Below are positions 34,785-42,966 of a stretch of DNA of 64,000 nt, piece by piece. Below the pieces are notes generated by a model. The model worked only from the letters and a program-made list of their open reading frames with translations, had not been told where the DNA came from and did not search any database. This stretch comes from Thermohalobaculum sp039805905 (GTDB lineage Bacteria > Pseudomonadota > Alphaproteobacteria > Rhodobacterales > Rhodobacteraceae): contig JBDIVM010000002.1 in the NCBI GenBank assembly GCA_039805905.1, positions 620,001-684,000 of the forward strand, given 5' to 3'. A program made the translations under genes and the position numbers. Numbering within the stretch: position 1 is the first letter of the stretch; the number at the start of each line of letters is the position of its first letter.

Positions 34785-36211
34785 CAGGCGACCTCCGCCG
34801 TGACCGGCACGCGCCGCAACGTCACGGTGATCGTCGTCGTGGTCGTGGCGCGTTCATGCTCGATGCGCCCGCCGAGCTCAGCAACCAGGTCGCGGACGAT
34901 CCGGAGCCCCACCCCCCCGCCCGGCTGCACCGGTTCGGCGGACAGCAGGCGTTGCAGCGCCGCCTCGGGCAGGCCGGGGCCGCTGTCGCAAACCCTGATC
35001 TCGATCCCCTCTGCATTCGAAGCAACGCGCAGCCCGACCGAGCCGCCGCGACCCGCCGCGTTCGAGGCATTGAGGAGAAGATTGAGGGCGATCTGCCTGA
35101 CCGGGCCGGCCGGAAAGGGATTGACGTCGTCCGCCGCGGCTTCGACCGTCCACTCGAGCACCTGACCCTGCCGCGCGATCTCGGGCGCGATCAGCAGTCG
35201 CAGATCCTCGAGGTCTTCCGCCCGCAGCGGTGCACCGGCGCGATCGATACGGTTGTGGTCGAGCGTCGCCCGCGCCACGTCGCGCAGGTGCTGCAGCCCG
35301 CGTTCGAGGAGCATTGCCGATTTCCTCACGACGTCCGGCCGGTCCGCGTAGTGTTGGATCGTGTCGGCCGCGTTGAGCAAGCCGCCAAGGGGGTTGTTGA
35401 TCTCGTGGGCAAGCGAGGAAGCGAGCCGCCCGAGGCTCACATAGCGGTCGCGCTCGGCCAGGCGGCGCTCTGCCTCGGCCTTCGCTACCACCGCACCCGA
35501 CATGCTGTTGTAGGTTCGGAATAGCCGGGCGACCTCGGTGTCGCCGCGAGGGATATCGCCATCGGGAATCGGGCGCGGGCTGCCCCGTCCCTCACCCATG
35601 TGGCGTGCGAGCGTCGAGATCGGGCGGAGCATCCGGCGCATGGCGAAGTAGCCGCCGAGCGCCAGCACGCCCGTCGCCAGCGCGTTTCCGACCAGAAGAT
35701 AGAGCCCTGCGCGTCTGCGCTCTGTAACGAGGTCGGCGACATCAAGCTCGGTCATGATCTGTCCGACCGTCCGCCCCTGATGGACGAGCGGTGCGATCAC
35801 CCGGACATGCAGACCTGCCGGATCGACGGTGATGGCATCGAGGGATTGCGCGCCGGCAGCGATATGGGCGAGCGGGCTGTCAACCGGGGCCCGCCCGGGA
35901 TCGGTCGCCGCGAGAACCCGGCCGGTATCGTCCGCGACCGCCGTCAGGATCATGCGGCGACCTTCGCCCACTCCGCTCGCCCGGTCGAGGACGTCGTAGA
36001 TCTCCCAGATGTCCTTCCGGAGCACATAGGGGCCGAGCGCAACCGAGAGGCCGTCGACATGCAGACGCGTGAGTTCCCGGAGCCGCGCTTCCTGCACGCC
36101 GGTCAAGGCGGAGAGCACCTGCTGCGATGCGACAAGGCCCAGGAGCACCATGAGGGCCGCGGCCATCAGCGGGACGCGCAGAGTGAGCGGCAGATGCGGG
36201 AGGTGTTTCAT
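34784..36211 (-). CDS. aioS: AioS sensor histidine kinase
   Basis: A 475-residue membrane kinase. One helix at about 8-30 and another at about 172-192 flank a periplasmic sensor domain of roughly 140 residues. A HAMP-like region follows (RRMLRPISTLARHMGEG), then the H-box SLAHEINNPLGGLL. The ATP-binding domain has NLLLNASNAAG, DSGPGLP and GGGVGLRIV. It should sense arsenite together with the periplasmic protein AioX and phosphorylate AioR. It sits between aioX and aioR with a one-base overlap, as in other alphaproteobacterial aio clusters. Confidence 0.9.
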   Translation of the reverse strand: MKHLPHLPLTLRVPLMAAALMVLLGLVASQQVLSALTGVQEARLRELTRLHVDGLSVALGPYVLRKDIWEIYDVLDRASGVGEGRRMILTAVADDTGRVLAATDPGRAPVDSPLAHIAAGAQSLDAITVDPAGLHVRVIAPLVHQGRTVGQIMTELDVADLVTERRRAGLYLLVGNALATGVLALGGYFAMRRMLRPISTLARHMGEGRGSPRPIPDGDIPRGDTEVARLFRTYNSMSGAVVAKAEAERRLAERDRYVSLGRLASSLAHEINNPLGGLLNAADTIQHYADRPDVVRKSAMLLERGLQHLRDVARATLDHNRIDRAGAPLRAEDLEDLRLLIAPEIARQGQVLEWTVEAAADDVNPFPAGPVRQIALNLLLNASNAAGRGGSVGLRVASNAEGIEIRVCDSGPGLPEAALQRLLSAEPVQPGGGVGLRIVRDLVAELGGRIEHERATTTTTITVTLRRVPVTAEVA

Positions 36212-36214
36212 CGG

Positions 36215-37078
36215 TCAGAGCGCACGTTCGAGCATCTGCATACGCGCGGCGATGCCGTCGAAGAGAGCCTGATCGCCCGGAGCGATGGCGTCGAGTTGAA
36301 GAACGGAAAGTGCCTCGCGCCCCGCCGCAGAACGGTCCATTCCAAGCAGGGCGCTGCGAAATGCCTCGATCCGTGGCTCCCCGACCCGATCCCTTCTCGC
36401 GGTGAAGGGCGGGAAGCCAAGCCACTCCGAGCGCGAGACGATGCGTGTCCGCGCCGTGAGGGCAGGTTCGACGACCGCCATCGCCTCCCAGACATAGCCA
36501 TCGACGCTTCCCGAGCGGGTGAGCCGGCTCGCCACCGCGCGGACGACATTCCGGTGCCCGTAGGTGAAGATCGTGCGCGAGAAAAAGCTCTCCGGCCGCT
36601 CGCCCAGTCGCGCGAGATCAGAGGCCGTGACGAGAAACCCGGAATTGCTGTCGGGGTCGGAGAAGGCATGCGTGCTGCCTCTGAGATCCGGCAAACTCCT
36701 TGGCGCGGGATCCTCGGCATTCACGATGAGATAGGATTGATAGAGGGGTTTCCCCCGCCAGACGGGTACGCCGATGAGCGTGAAATCCTGCTTGTGTTGC
36801 AAGTACGGGTATCCGCAGAGCCAGGCAGCATCCACCGCCCCTTCGAGCAGAAGGCCCGTGACCTCCTGATAGGTGCGCCGCTGCGCGAATTCCACACTCC
36901 CACCCATGGCCCGCACGAGGGCATCGCGCAGTTGCCGGATCACGGCCGCGTCATTGTCGAGGAAAACCGAGGTCAGGCCGAGCCTGAACGGCGCGGCAGC
37001 GAATGCTGGCACAGTCCCGGTCACTGCCATGCTGCCAAGCAGGCCGAGAAAGCCGCGCCGCGAGCACTCCCGTCCCAT
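36215..37078 (-). CDS. aioX: AioX periplasmic arsenite-sensing binding protein
   Basis: A protein of about 287 residues in the PhnD-like (phosphate/phosphonate) binding protein family. It has a twin-arginine signal (CSRRGFLGLLG, cleavage near AFA). The mature part begins FRLGLTSVFLDNDAAVIRQL and contains GAVDAAWLCGYPYL; the Cys there matches the arsenite-binding Cys known to be essential in AioX of Agrobacterium. It would pass the arsenite signal to AioS. Starts at 37099 and 37111 are also in frame; I prefer 37078 because GGGGG lies upstream. The aioS gene follows after three bases. Confidence 0.88.
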   Translation of the reverse strand: MGRECSRRGFLGLLGSMAVTGTVPAFAAAPFRLGLTSVFLDNDAAVIRQLRDALVRAMGGSVEFAQRRTYQEVTGLLLEGAVDAAWLCGYPYLQHKQDFTLIGVPVWRGKPLYQSYLIVNAEDPAPRSLPDLRGSTHAFSDPDSNSGFLVTASDLARLGERPESFFSRTIFTYGHRNVVRAVASRLTRSGSVDGYVWEAMAVVEPALTARTRIVSRSEWLGFPPFTARRDRVGEPRIEAFRSALLGMDRSAAGREALSVLQLDAIAPGDQALFDGIAARMQMLERAL

Positions 37079-37337
37079 CCAGCCTTGCCCCCTTTTCATG
37101 TTGCGGCCCATCCCGCGGGTCGCGCCGGCGGTCAGCGCATCAATCCGACGCGTGCCACGGTTTCCGTCATCACTGCGTGTCCGTAGTCAAATCAAATGGG
37201 CGTCCTGAGGTGACGGTCCCTTGCGGATCTGGCACGTTGGATTCGACTCTATGCGGCGCGCTTCAGATTGAGCAAGCGGCGCGGCATCGTCAGGTTAGCT
37301 GGGTGGCGTTGGTCACTCCCATCGGGTATCGAGCGGC

Positions 37338-37397
37338 ATGAGCAGACGTTCCTACGCCCGGCACCGCTTTCCGCCCGAGATCATCGGGTTGCGACGG
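37338..37397 (+). pseudogene. IS6-family transposase N-terminal fragment
   Basis: About 20 codons from the ATG at 37338 read MSRRSYARHRFPPEII, the start of IS6-family transposases (usually followed by HAVWLYLRF). Homology stops abruptly after that. It is one of several transposon scraps between the aio operon and the Wzc-like gene. The neighbouring stretches 37079-37337 and 37398-37717 show no gene I can support. Confidence 0.6.
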
Positions 37398-37717
37398 TGG
37401 CGATCAAGGTGCTGGCCCCGAGCGGTCTGAGCGCGCTGGTCGAAGGCAATGGGCGGAGCGGCCTCTGCCCGGTGCCGCCCTTACGATCGCTCACGAGGCG
37501 GGCAGCCAGTCCTGGATCACGTCCCGGCGGGTGGTGGGCCTCTCGCCCGGACGGCCAGTCCTGCCTGAACCTCGCTGCTGCCCGGCTCCGCCACATCGCC
37601 GGAACCCAGTGGTCAGCCCGCAAGTACATGAGCATGGACCCGCCAAACGCGGCGAAGACCGAAGCCTGTGGAGCCGTCGTCGATTGACCGAAAGTGCGAA
37701 AGAGTCTGGACGCTACG

Positions 37718-37935
37718 TCAGGCTCTCCATCTTCGCATTGTCGAACGGGTTGCCGGCCGCCCCATCGAGCCGACGAGGCCCGCACTCGATAGCCTGTCGC
37801 GGTACTTCGAGGCGGCGTGTTGCGACCCGCGATCGGAGTGATGGACGCAACCGCAAGCGACCACCAGGCGCGGATAGGTCGCAATGAACTCAGCGGCAGT
37901 GAGACTCCGCCGCTGATCGGGTTGCGTGAGGGCGA
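37718..37935 (-). pseudogene. IS3-family transposase (OrfB) C-terminal fragment
   Basis: The minus-strand frame contains HHSDRGSQHAASKYRDRLSSAGLVGSMGR, the catalytic-core region of IS3-type OrfB, with the DRGSQ Asp. After GSMGR a one-base shift moves the expected GNPFDNAKMESLT into another frame, which then meets an in-frame stop. Both ends are missing. It abuts the 3' end of the Wzc-like gene. Confidence 0.72.
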
Positions 37936-37943
37936 CGGCTCCT

Positions 37944-40154
37944 TCAATTGGAATAGTACTTCTGCAACCCCCGGCCCCGATACCCGTAGCCGTAATACCC
38001 ATAGAGATCCATCCGCCGGGGATCGACCCGGGTGAGCACCGCGCCGGTGACCCGCAAATTGACCTGGCGCAGCAGTTCCAATCCCGACTGCACCATGCGG
38101 CGGGTCGTCTTGTCCCACCGGACGACGTAGACGATCGCATCCGCCTGTTGCGCGATGATTCGCGCATCGGGAACGGCCAAAATGGGTGGGGTGTCCAGGA
38201 TGACCAGGTCGTAGCGCTCCCGCATGTCGGCGATGAAGCGAGCGAACTGGTTCGATTCGAAGAAGTCCGCCGGCGTCACCTTACGATCGTCGGCGATCAA
38301 CACGTCGAGCCCGAACCGATCATCATGATGCACGACCGCTTCGAAGGTTTTCGCTCCGCTCAGCAGATCAACCAGACCGGCATCCGACCCGACGTTGAAA
38401 CAGCGTTTCAGGTTGCGCCGCCGAAGATCGGCCTCGATCAGGAGCACCCTCTTGCCTGCCATGCCAGAGGTCGCCGCGAGCATGGAAGCAAGGATCGTCT
38501 TGCCCTCATCCGGTACGGACGAGGTCACGATGATGACCTGCGGGGGCATATCGACGTTAGAGAGATTGATCGCGGTGCGGAGATTGCGAACCGACTCCGC
38601 GAGACTGGAATTGGATTTCTCGATGAGCTGGCGCAGAAGCGCGATCGCCTTCTTGGTGCGATTATCCGGGATCACGCCGATCACGGTCAGGCCCGTGATT
38701 GCCTCGATGTCCTCGGGCGAGCGGAATGTATTGCGAAGGGCGTTCTGCGCGAAAACCAGGGCGATGCCAAGAACGAGGCCGATGACCCCGCCCTTCAAGA
38801 TCGTCCCGTTCTTGTCCGGGTAAGATGGCGCGCCAGGAATCCGGGCATTAGAGAGTATTCGCGAATCTGCCTGCTGGATCCCCTGCTGCACCGAAAGTTC
38901 CTTCAGGCGATTGAGAAAGGATTCATAAATCAGCCGCGCCGCCTCTGCTTCGCGCTTCAATTGACGCAGGGTTACCAGATCTGCCGATTGGGCATCGACC
39001 TGGGCCTTTAGGACCGCCATGGCCTTTTCGACTTCATCTGCTTGAGTCCGGGCGTCGCGAGCAGCGATCCTCATCCCATCGATCATCGTGCCAAAGAGCG
39101 CATCGAAACGCGTGACAGCCAGCGCATCCGCTGGGCCGTTGGCGAGCTCACGCGCCTCGCGGCGGACAAGGGGGTCGCCGATCATGCCGGCGAGTGCCGC
39201 GAATTCGCCGCCGCCGCGGGACTCTTCCATCTGGCCGATCCGATACTCGATCTCGTTCGCCAGGTCCCCTTGCTCGGCAAGGCGATCGCGCATGGTCTTC
39301 AGGCGGTTCGTGTTCAAAGTCAGGGTCTCGGCGCTCACCAGATGGGCGCCAGCGACAAAGCTCTCTATCCGGCTCTCCGCGGCCTCGAGCTCGTCCTTCA
39401 GTTTGACCGCCCGGCCGCTGAGCCACTCCATGGCCCCGGCCAAGGCTTCGAGCTTGGCTTCGCGCTGGCCCTCGACATAGAGCTCCGCCATCTTGTTTGC
39501 GATTGTCGCGGATCTGGCGGGCGACGTCGTGACAACCCTGACCTGATAGATATAGGTATCATTCACATGGGTGGCAGAGACCTTACCGCCCAGAATATCG
39601 ATCGCCTGGTCGCGCGCCCTGTCCGGCGGAACTGGTGATCGCGGGGTCGAAGGATCGGAAGACGGCCGGCCCAAGAAGCGCAGGAATGTGGCGAGCCTAG
39701 TCGTCTCGGACGGATCATAGGGAGCCTGCAGTGACGGATTGAATTCGGGATCCTCGTGAAGCGCTAGCGCATCCACTACCCGCGCCATGAGTTCCCGTCC
39801 CTGCAAGACTTCTCGCTCGGTGTTAATTGTTCCGTAGTCCACCATCATCGGTGGAGAGAGCACGCCTTCCAGGTCAATGACATTCTCCTGGCTCGTCTTC
39901 AGTACGATCTCAGCGGTCGCGGTATAGAGCGGCGTTTCCCTCTCCACATGCCAGGCCGCGATGAGGACGCCGCTTCCGGCCGCGATCAGGATCGTCCACT
40001 TGCGCAGCCAGAGGGCCGTGACCAGACGCGACAGGTCGAAGTCGCCGGCGTCATGATCCCGCGGCTCCGGCGCCTGCCTCCAGTGCTCGGCTTCCTGATA
40101 GCGACGCACAGGGTCAATCGGCTCCCTGGGCTGCTCATGCGGGTGTATGTTCAC
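37944..40154 (-). CDS. Wzc-like polysaccharide co-polymerase and tyrosine kinase
   Basis: A 736-residue inner-membrane protein. The N-terminal Wzz domain starts at a helix (TILIAAGSGVLIAAWHV) and is followed by long coiled coils (about 240-420). A Pro-rich second membrane segment follows (PSYPDKNGTILKGGVIGLVLGIALVF). The cytoplasmic BY-kinase has Walker A SSVPDEGKTILA, A' LLIEADLRR and B LVILDTPP. A Tyr-rich tail (YGYYGYGYRG) is the autophosphorylation cluster. It controls polymer length and export with the Wza-like channel encoded at 7.9-9.4 kb. The GTG at 40154 has GGA eight bases upstream; a GTG at 40208 is possible. Confidence 0.92.
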   Translation of the reverse strand: MNIHPHEQPREPIDPVRRYQEAEHWRQAPEPRDHDAGDFDLSRLVTALWLRKWTILIAAGSGVLIAAWHVERETPLYTATAEIVLKTSQENVIDLEGVLSPPMMVDYGTINTEREVLQGRELMARVVDALALHEDPEFNPSLQAPYDPSETTRLATFLRFLGRPSSDPSTPRSPVPPDRARDQAIDILGGKVSATHVNDTYIYQVRVVTTSPARSATIANKMAELYVEGQREAKLEALAGAMEWLSGRAVKLKDELEAAESRIESFVAGAHLVSAETLTLNTNRLKTMRDRLAEQGDLANEIEYRIGQMEESRGGGEFAALAGMIGDPLVRREARELANGPADALAVTRFDALFGTMIDGMRIAARDARTQADEVEKAMAVLKAQVDAQSADLVTLRQLKREAEAARLIYESFLNRLKELSVQQGIQQADSRILSNARIPGAPSYPDKNGTILKGGVIGLVLGIALVFAQNALRNTFRSPEDIEAITGLTVIGVIPDNRTKKAIALLRQLIEKSNSSLAESVRNLRTAINLSNVDMPPQVIIVTSSVPDEGKTILASMLAATSGMAGKRVLLIEADLRRRNLKRCFNVGSDAGLVDLLSGAKTFEAVVHHDDRFGLDVLIADDRKVTPADFFESNQFARFIADMRERYDLVILDTPPILAVPDARIIAQQADAIVYVVRWDKTTRRMVQSGLELLRQVNLRVTGAVLTRVDPRRMDLYGYYGYGYRGRGLQKYYSN

Positions 40155-40960
40155 GCACTCATTCCGCTCACCCGCCGACGTCGGCCCTGGCCTCGGATCA
40201 TCCTGCACCGGGGCACGCCCGACGTGGGCAGCACCGCGGACAGGGAAGCATCGGCATTCAAGCTTGCGGGCTCAGACGGAGGGTCCTTTACGATCGACAT
40301 AGCGGAGAACTCCCTGTTCGCACACGCGTCACCAACGCAACCAGGCTGGGCGCCGGTTGGCTGACAGGCACCTCGTGTCGGAGAATGGCTCACAAAGGAC
40401 GCAATCGCAAGGCGCAAGGCCCCTCTCTTTGCCAACGCGCAGGGACCGCCAATAGCTCGCCGCGCAGCCAGCTGCCGCATCTGCTGGCGAAACGAACTGG
40501 TCTGATACCGCGGCCCAAGTGAGGCACAGCTTCGCTTTACGGTTGCATTCTCGGCCTCAGTAGATGAACTTACAATGGTTAATTCACGATTCTGTGAAGC
40601 CGAAAACGTCGGGGCCGCGGGAAGCCTGTGGTGGGGCGTCGAGGCGATCGTGAGTGGCTGGGAGGGGGAGCTCGGCTTTAATATGTCACAAATTTTTTAT
40701 TGTGTCGGTACATCTTGTGGCACGGTCACGACATCTGGGCGTAGTGGACCAATAAAAAGATCTGACAAATCAGATCTTTTTCTTCTCAATTATCGTGCGC
40801 TCGAAGGCGCTTCACTGTCGCAGCTTGAGGGGCGGTCGATCTCCAGACCGGTGCATCGCGTATCTCGCGACGCACACAGGAAGATTGTCTGCGATTTCAC
40901 GACGGATGCGTCAGCCGTTCCTGCGCTTCGGGATTCCGCGTTTTTGAGCAGGAGCGTAAA
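40155..40960. promoter_or_regulatory. Long divergent leader between Wzc-like and RfaH-like genes
   Basis: About 800 bases with no gene I accept. It must hold the leftward Wzc promoter and the rightward promoter of the polysaccharide operon. The part from 40500 to 40800 is AT-rich against the background. Notable items are GTCACAAA followed by an AT run at 40685 and an AT-rich hairpin at 40754-40781. A frame at 40575-40985 looks non-coding. Confidence 0.5.
40754..40781 (+). terminator. AT-rich perfect hairpin with T-run in the operon leader
   Basis: AAAAAGATCTG, loop ACAAAT, CAGATCTTTTT, followed by CTTCTC. The stem is exact and ends in T residues on both strands, the form of a bidirectional intrinsic terminator. 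It lies about 180 bases before the RfaH-like gene, so it could attenuate transcription into the polysaccharide operon. Confidence 0.6.
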
Positions 40961-41542
40961 GTGCGTTGCAGAACCGGCAGACTGACGCGGCAGCTTTCGT
41001 CTGCGATTCCGGACGCCCCTGCGAAGGGAACCCGCTGGTATGTGGTTCAGAGCAAGCCGCGCAGTGAAATATTTGCTGGCGCCAATCTCTTGAACCAGGG
41101 GTTCCGGATCTTCTTGCCACGGATACGCAAGACGGTGCGCCATGCTCGCCGAACGAGGCGGATCACATGCGCACTTTTCCCCCGCTACCTCTTTGTGGCC
41201 CTGGATCTCTCCCACCATCGCTGGCGCTCGGTGTCCGGCACGTTCGGCGTGTCATACTTCCTCACCAACGAAGCCGGGCCGATTCCGGCGCCGCGGGGCC
41301 TCGTGGAAGACATGATCGACGCCGCGGATGATGCGGGTATTCTGGACTTGACGGGCACGCTCATCTGCGGCCAGGGCGTTCAACTTCTCGACGGCCCGTT
41401 CGCCGGGCAGATTGGCCAACTTCTGGATCTCGACGATTCCGGTCGGGCCAAGGTGCTTTTGCAGCTTCTGGGTGCAGATCGCGAGATTGCGGTATCCGCC
41501 GCGATTCTGGCACCGGCGGGGAACGGCGCCGTACGGCACTGA
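40961..41542 (+). CDS. RfaH-like specialised NusG transcription elongation factor
   Basis: A 193-residue NusG paralogue. The NGN domain begins TRWYVVQSKPRSEIFAGANLL, followed by IFLPRIRKTVRHARRTRR and LFPRYLFVALD, close in pattern to RfaH (WYLLYCK, LFPNYLFVEFD). The KOW domain is GQGVQLLDGPFAGQIGQLLDL. Proteins of this type (RfaH, UpxY, LoaP) bind paused polymerase and prevent termination in long polysaccharide operons. It is the first gene of the rightward operon and an ops-like sequence follows it. The GTG start is supported by AGGAG seven bases upstream. Confidence 0.88.
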   Translation: MRCRTGRLTRQLSSAIPDAPAKGTRWYVVQSKPRSEIFAGANLLNQGFRIFLPRIRKTVRHARRTRRITCALFPRYLFVALDLSHHRWRSVSGTFGVSYFLTNEAGPIPAPRGLVEDMIDAADDAGILDLTGTLICGQGVQLLDGPFAGQIGQLLDLDDSGRAKVLLQLLGADREIAVSAAILAPAGNGAVRH

Positions 41543-41625
41543 TCCTCGGAGATCGGGCCTGCCCTGCCAACGGCAGTCTCCGATCGCAGGTATGATCCGG
41601 GTGGCTCATTTGGAGTCACCCGAAT
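41543..41625. other. Short leader after the RfaH-like gene
   Basis: Eighty-three bases between the RfaH-like stop and the ops-like element. No gene or hairpin stands out. Confidence 0.3.
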
Positions 41626-41637
41626 GGCGGTAGCATG
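41626..41637 (+). promoter_or_regulatory. ops-like polymerase pause element
   Basis: GGCGGTAGCATG on the transcribed sense strand. The E. coli ops element recognised by RfaH is GGCGGTAGCGTG, so 11 of 12 bases match. It lies 84 bases after the RfaH-like gene and about 90 bases before the first sugar transferase gene, exactly where a recruitment site for the RfaH-like factor would be useful. One exact hit could be chance, but position and strand favour function. Confidence 0.6.
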
Positions 41638-41726
41638 CGTGAATCCGAGAGACGACACAACCTTGGTTCGACACACACTCCGCACGAATCTGGGTCTTTC
41701 CCGGGCGTCCGACTGACCGACCTTTG

Positions 41727-42848
41727 ATGATTCCGACTTTCCAGATCCCGCTGAATCTGATGATTGAACATGCGGGCCACGCGCTCGTGTTCCGAAGCTG
41801 GCAGCTCGTGGCCGTAAGCGTCGGTACGATAATCGCCTTGGCCATTCTCAATCACATCGCAGGGAAAATCGACCTGATCGATCACCCTGATGGCTCCCGC
41901 AAGCGGCATTTCGAGGCAGTTCCACTCACGGGCGGTCTTGCGATCCTCTGCGGCCTCTGGGTCGGCATGATGGCGCAGCGGGAAACGGGCGCCTCGGCCG
42001 GAGACGTTCTCGCCCTCCTCGGTATCGTAGCGGCCGTGCACGCCTTCGACGATCAGTCGGGATTGTCAGCACGGCAAAGGCTGATCATCGACAGTGTCGT
42101 TGCGCTCGCCTTTGTCGTGGTTACCGGCAATTTGATCGAGACGCTGGGCAGATTCGACGGGCGCTACGTCTATCTCGGTCTTCTGGCGACGCCCTTCACC
42201 GTCTTCATCTATGTCGCGCTCTCCAATGCCTACAACATGCTCGATGGACTCGACGGGCTTGCGCTCAGCCAGTTCCTGATCGCCATTGTCTGCATTGCTC
42301 TCTTCCATCTCGCATATGCCCAGACAAGTGGGTTCGCGCCGCACGCCTTCTCGGTTTTCGTGGCCAGCGTGATTGTTCTTCTGTCCAATCTCGGCGTGCT
42401 CGGAGCTTCCCTGCGCTGCTATCTCGGGGACAGCGGTGCCCGCTTCCTCGGGTTCTTTCTCGTCTATGTCCTGACCGTGGAGGGCCACCGCATCCTGTCG
42501 CCGATCGGAGCCGCCTATTTTGTGGCCCTGCCCCTTCTCGACATGTGCGCCGTTGTCGGCGAGCGAGTTCGGGCAGGCGAGGGGCCGATGATGCCCGATC
42601 GCCGGCATATTCACCATCTTCTGGTCGATGCGGGAATTCGGGCGCGAAAGGCGGTCCTCATTCTTGCCGGACTGAGCATTGGTGTCATCGGTGTCTTCCT
42701 CCTCCTGCAGGCATTGGGAGCCGGCGACCTCGGCCACGCGCTTGGCCTGATCGGGCTTGCCGGTCTCTATTGGAAGTTCCGGCGGAACCTGGTCGACCTG
42801 CTGCGACGCGGATTCGGGCCGCGCCATGTCATCGGCCCGGCTGAATGA
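41727..42848 (+). CDS. WecA/MraY-type undecaprenyl-phosphate sugar-phosphate transferase
   Basis: A 373-residue membrane enzyme with about ten helices that starts repeat-unit assembly on undecaprenyl phosphate. Family motifs are present: AFDDQSGLSARQRL with the Asp pair, LSNAYNMLDGLDGLAL, CYLGDSGARFLGF and the C-terminal DRRHIHHLL. The sugar is probably an N-acetylhexosamine or related residue, which the sequence does not decide. The ATG at 41727 follows TTG at 41724. It is the first structural gene after the ops-like element. Confidence 0.88.
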   Translation: MIPTFQIPLNLMIEHAGHALVFRSWQLVAVSVGTIIALAILNHIAGKIDLIDHPDGSRKRHFEAVPLTGGLAILCGLWVGMMAQRETGASAGDVLALLGIVAAVHAFDDQSGLSARQRLIIDSVVALAFVVVTGNLIETLGRFDGRYVYLGLLATPFTVFIYVALSNAYNMLDGLDGLALSQFLIAIVCIALFHLAYAQTSGFAPHAFSVFVASVIVLLSNLGVLGASLRCYLGDSGARFLGFFLVYVLTVEGHRILSPIGAAYFVALPLLDMCAVVGERVRAGEGPMMPDRRHIHHLLVDAGIRARKAVLILAGLSIGVIGVFLLLQALGAGDLGHALGLIGLAGLYWKFRRNLVDLLRRGFGPRHVIGPAE

Positions 42849-42966
42849 GCGGCATGCGCGCTGACGAATGCCAGACATCCAGCCAGGGTTCATTGAGATG
42901 CGCCAGCCGTGGTGTGTCGTTTCTCGAACGCTCGACGGCTTGCGGGTCCGGAATGGCTGACCGGTG

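Noticed and set aside
40575..40985. 136-codon plus-strand frame before the RfaH-like gene
   Set aside because: Irregular composition, runs through the AT-rich hairpin, no family resemblance and overlaps the better-supported GTG start.
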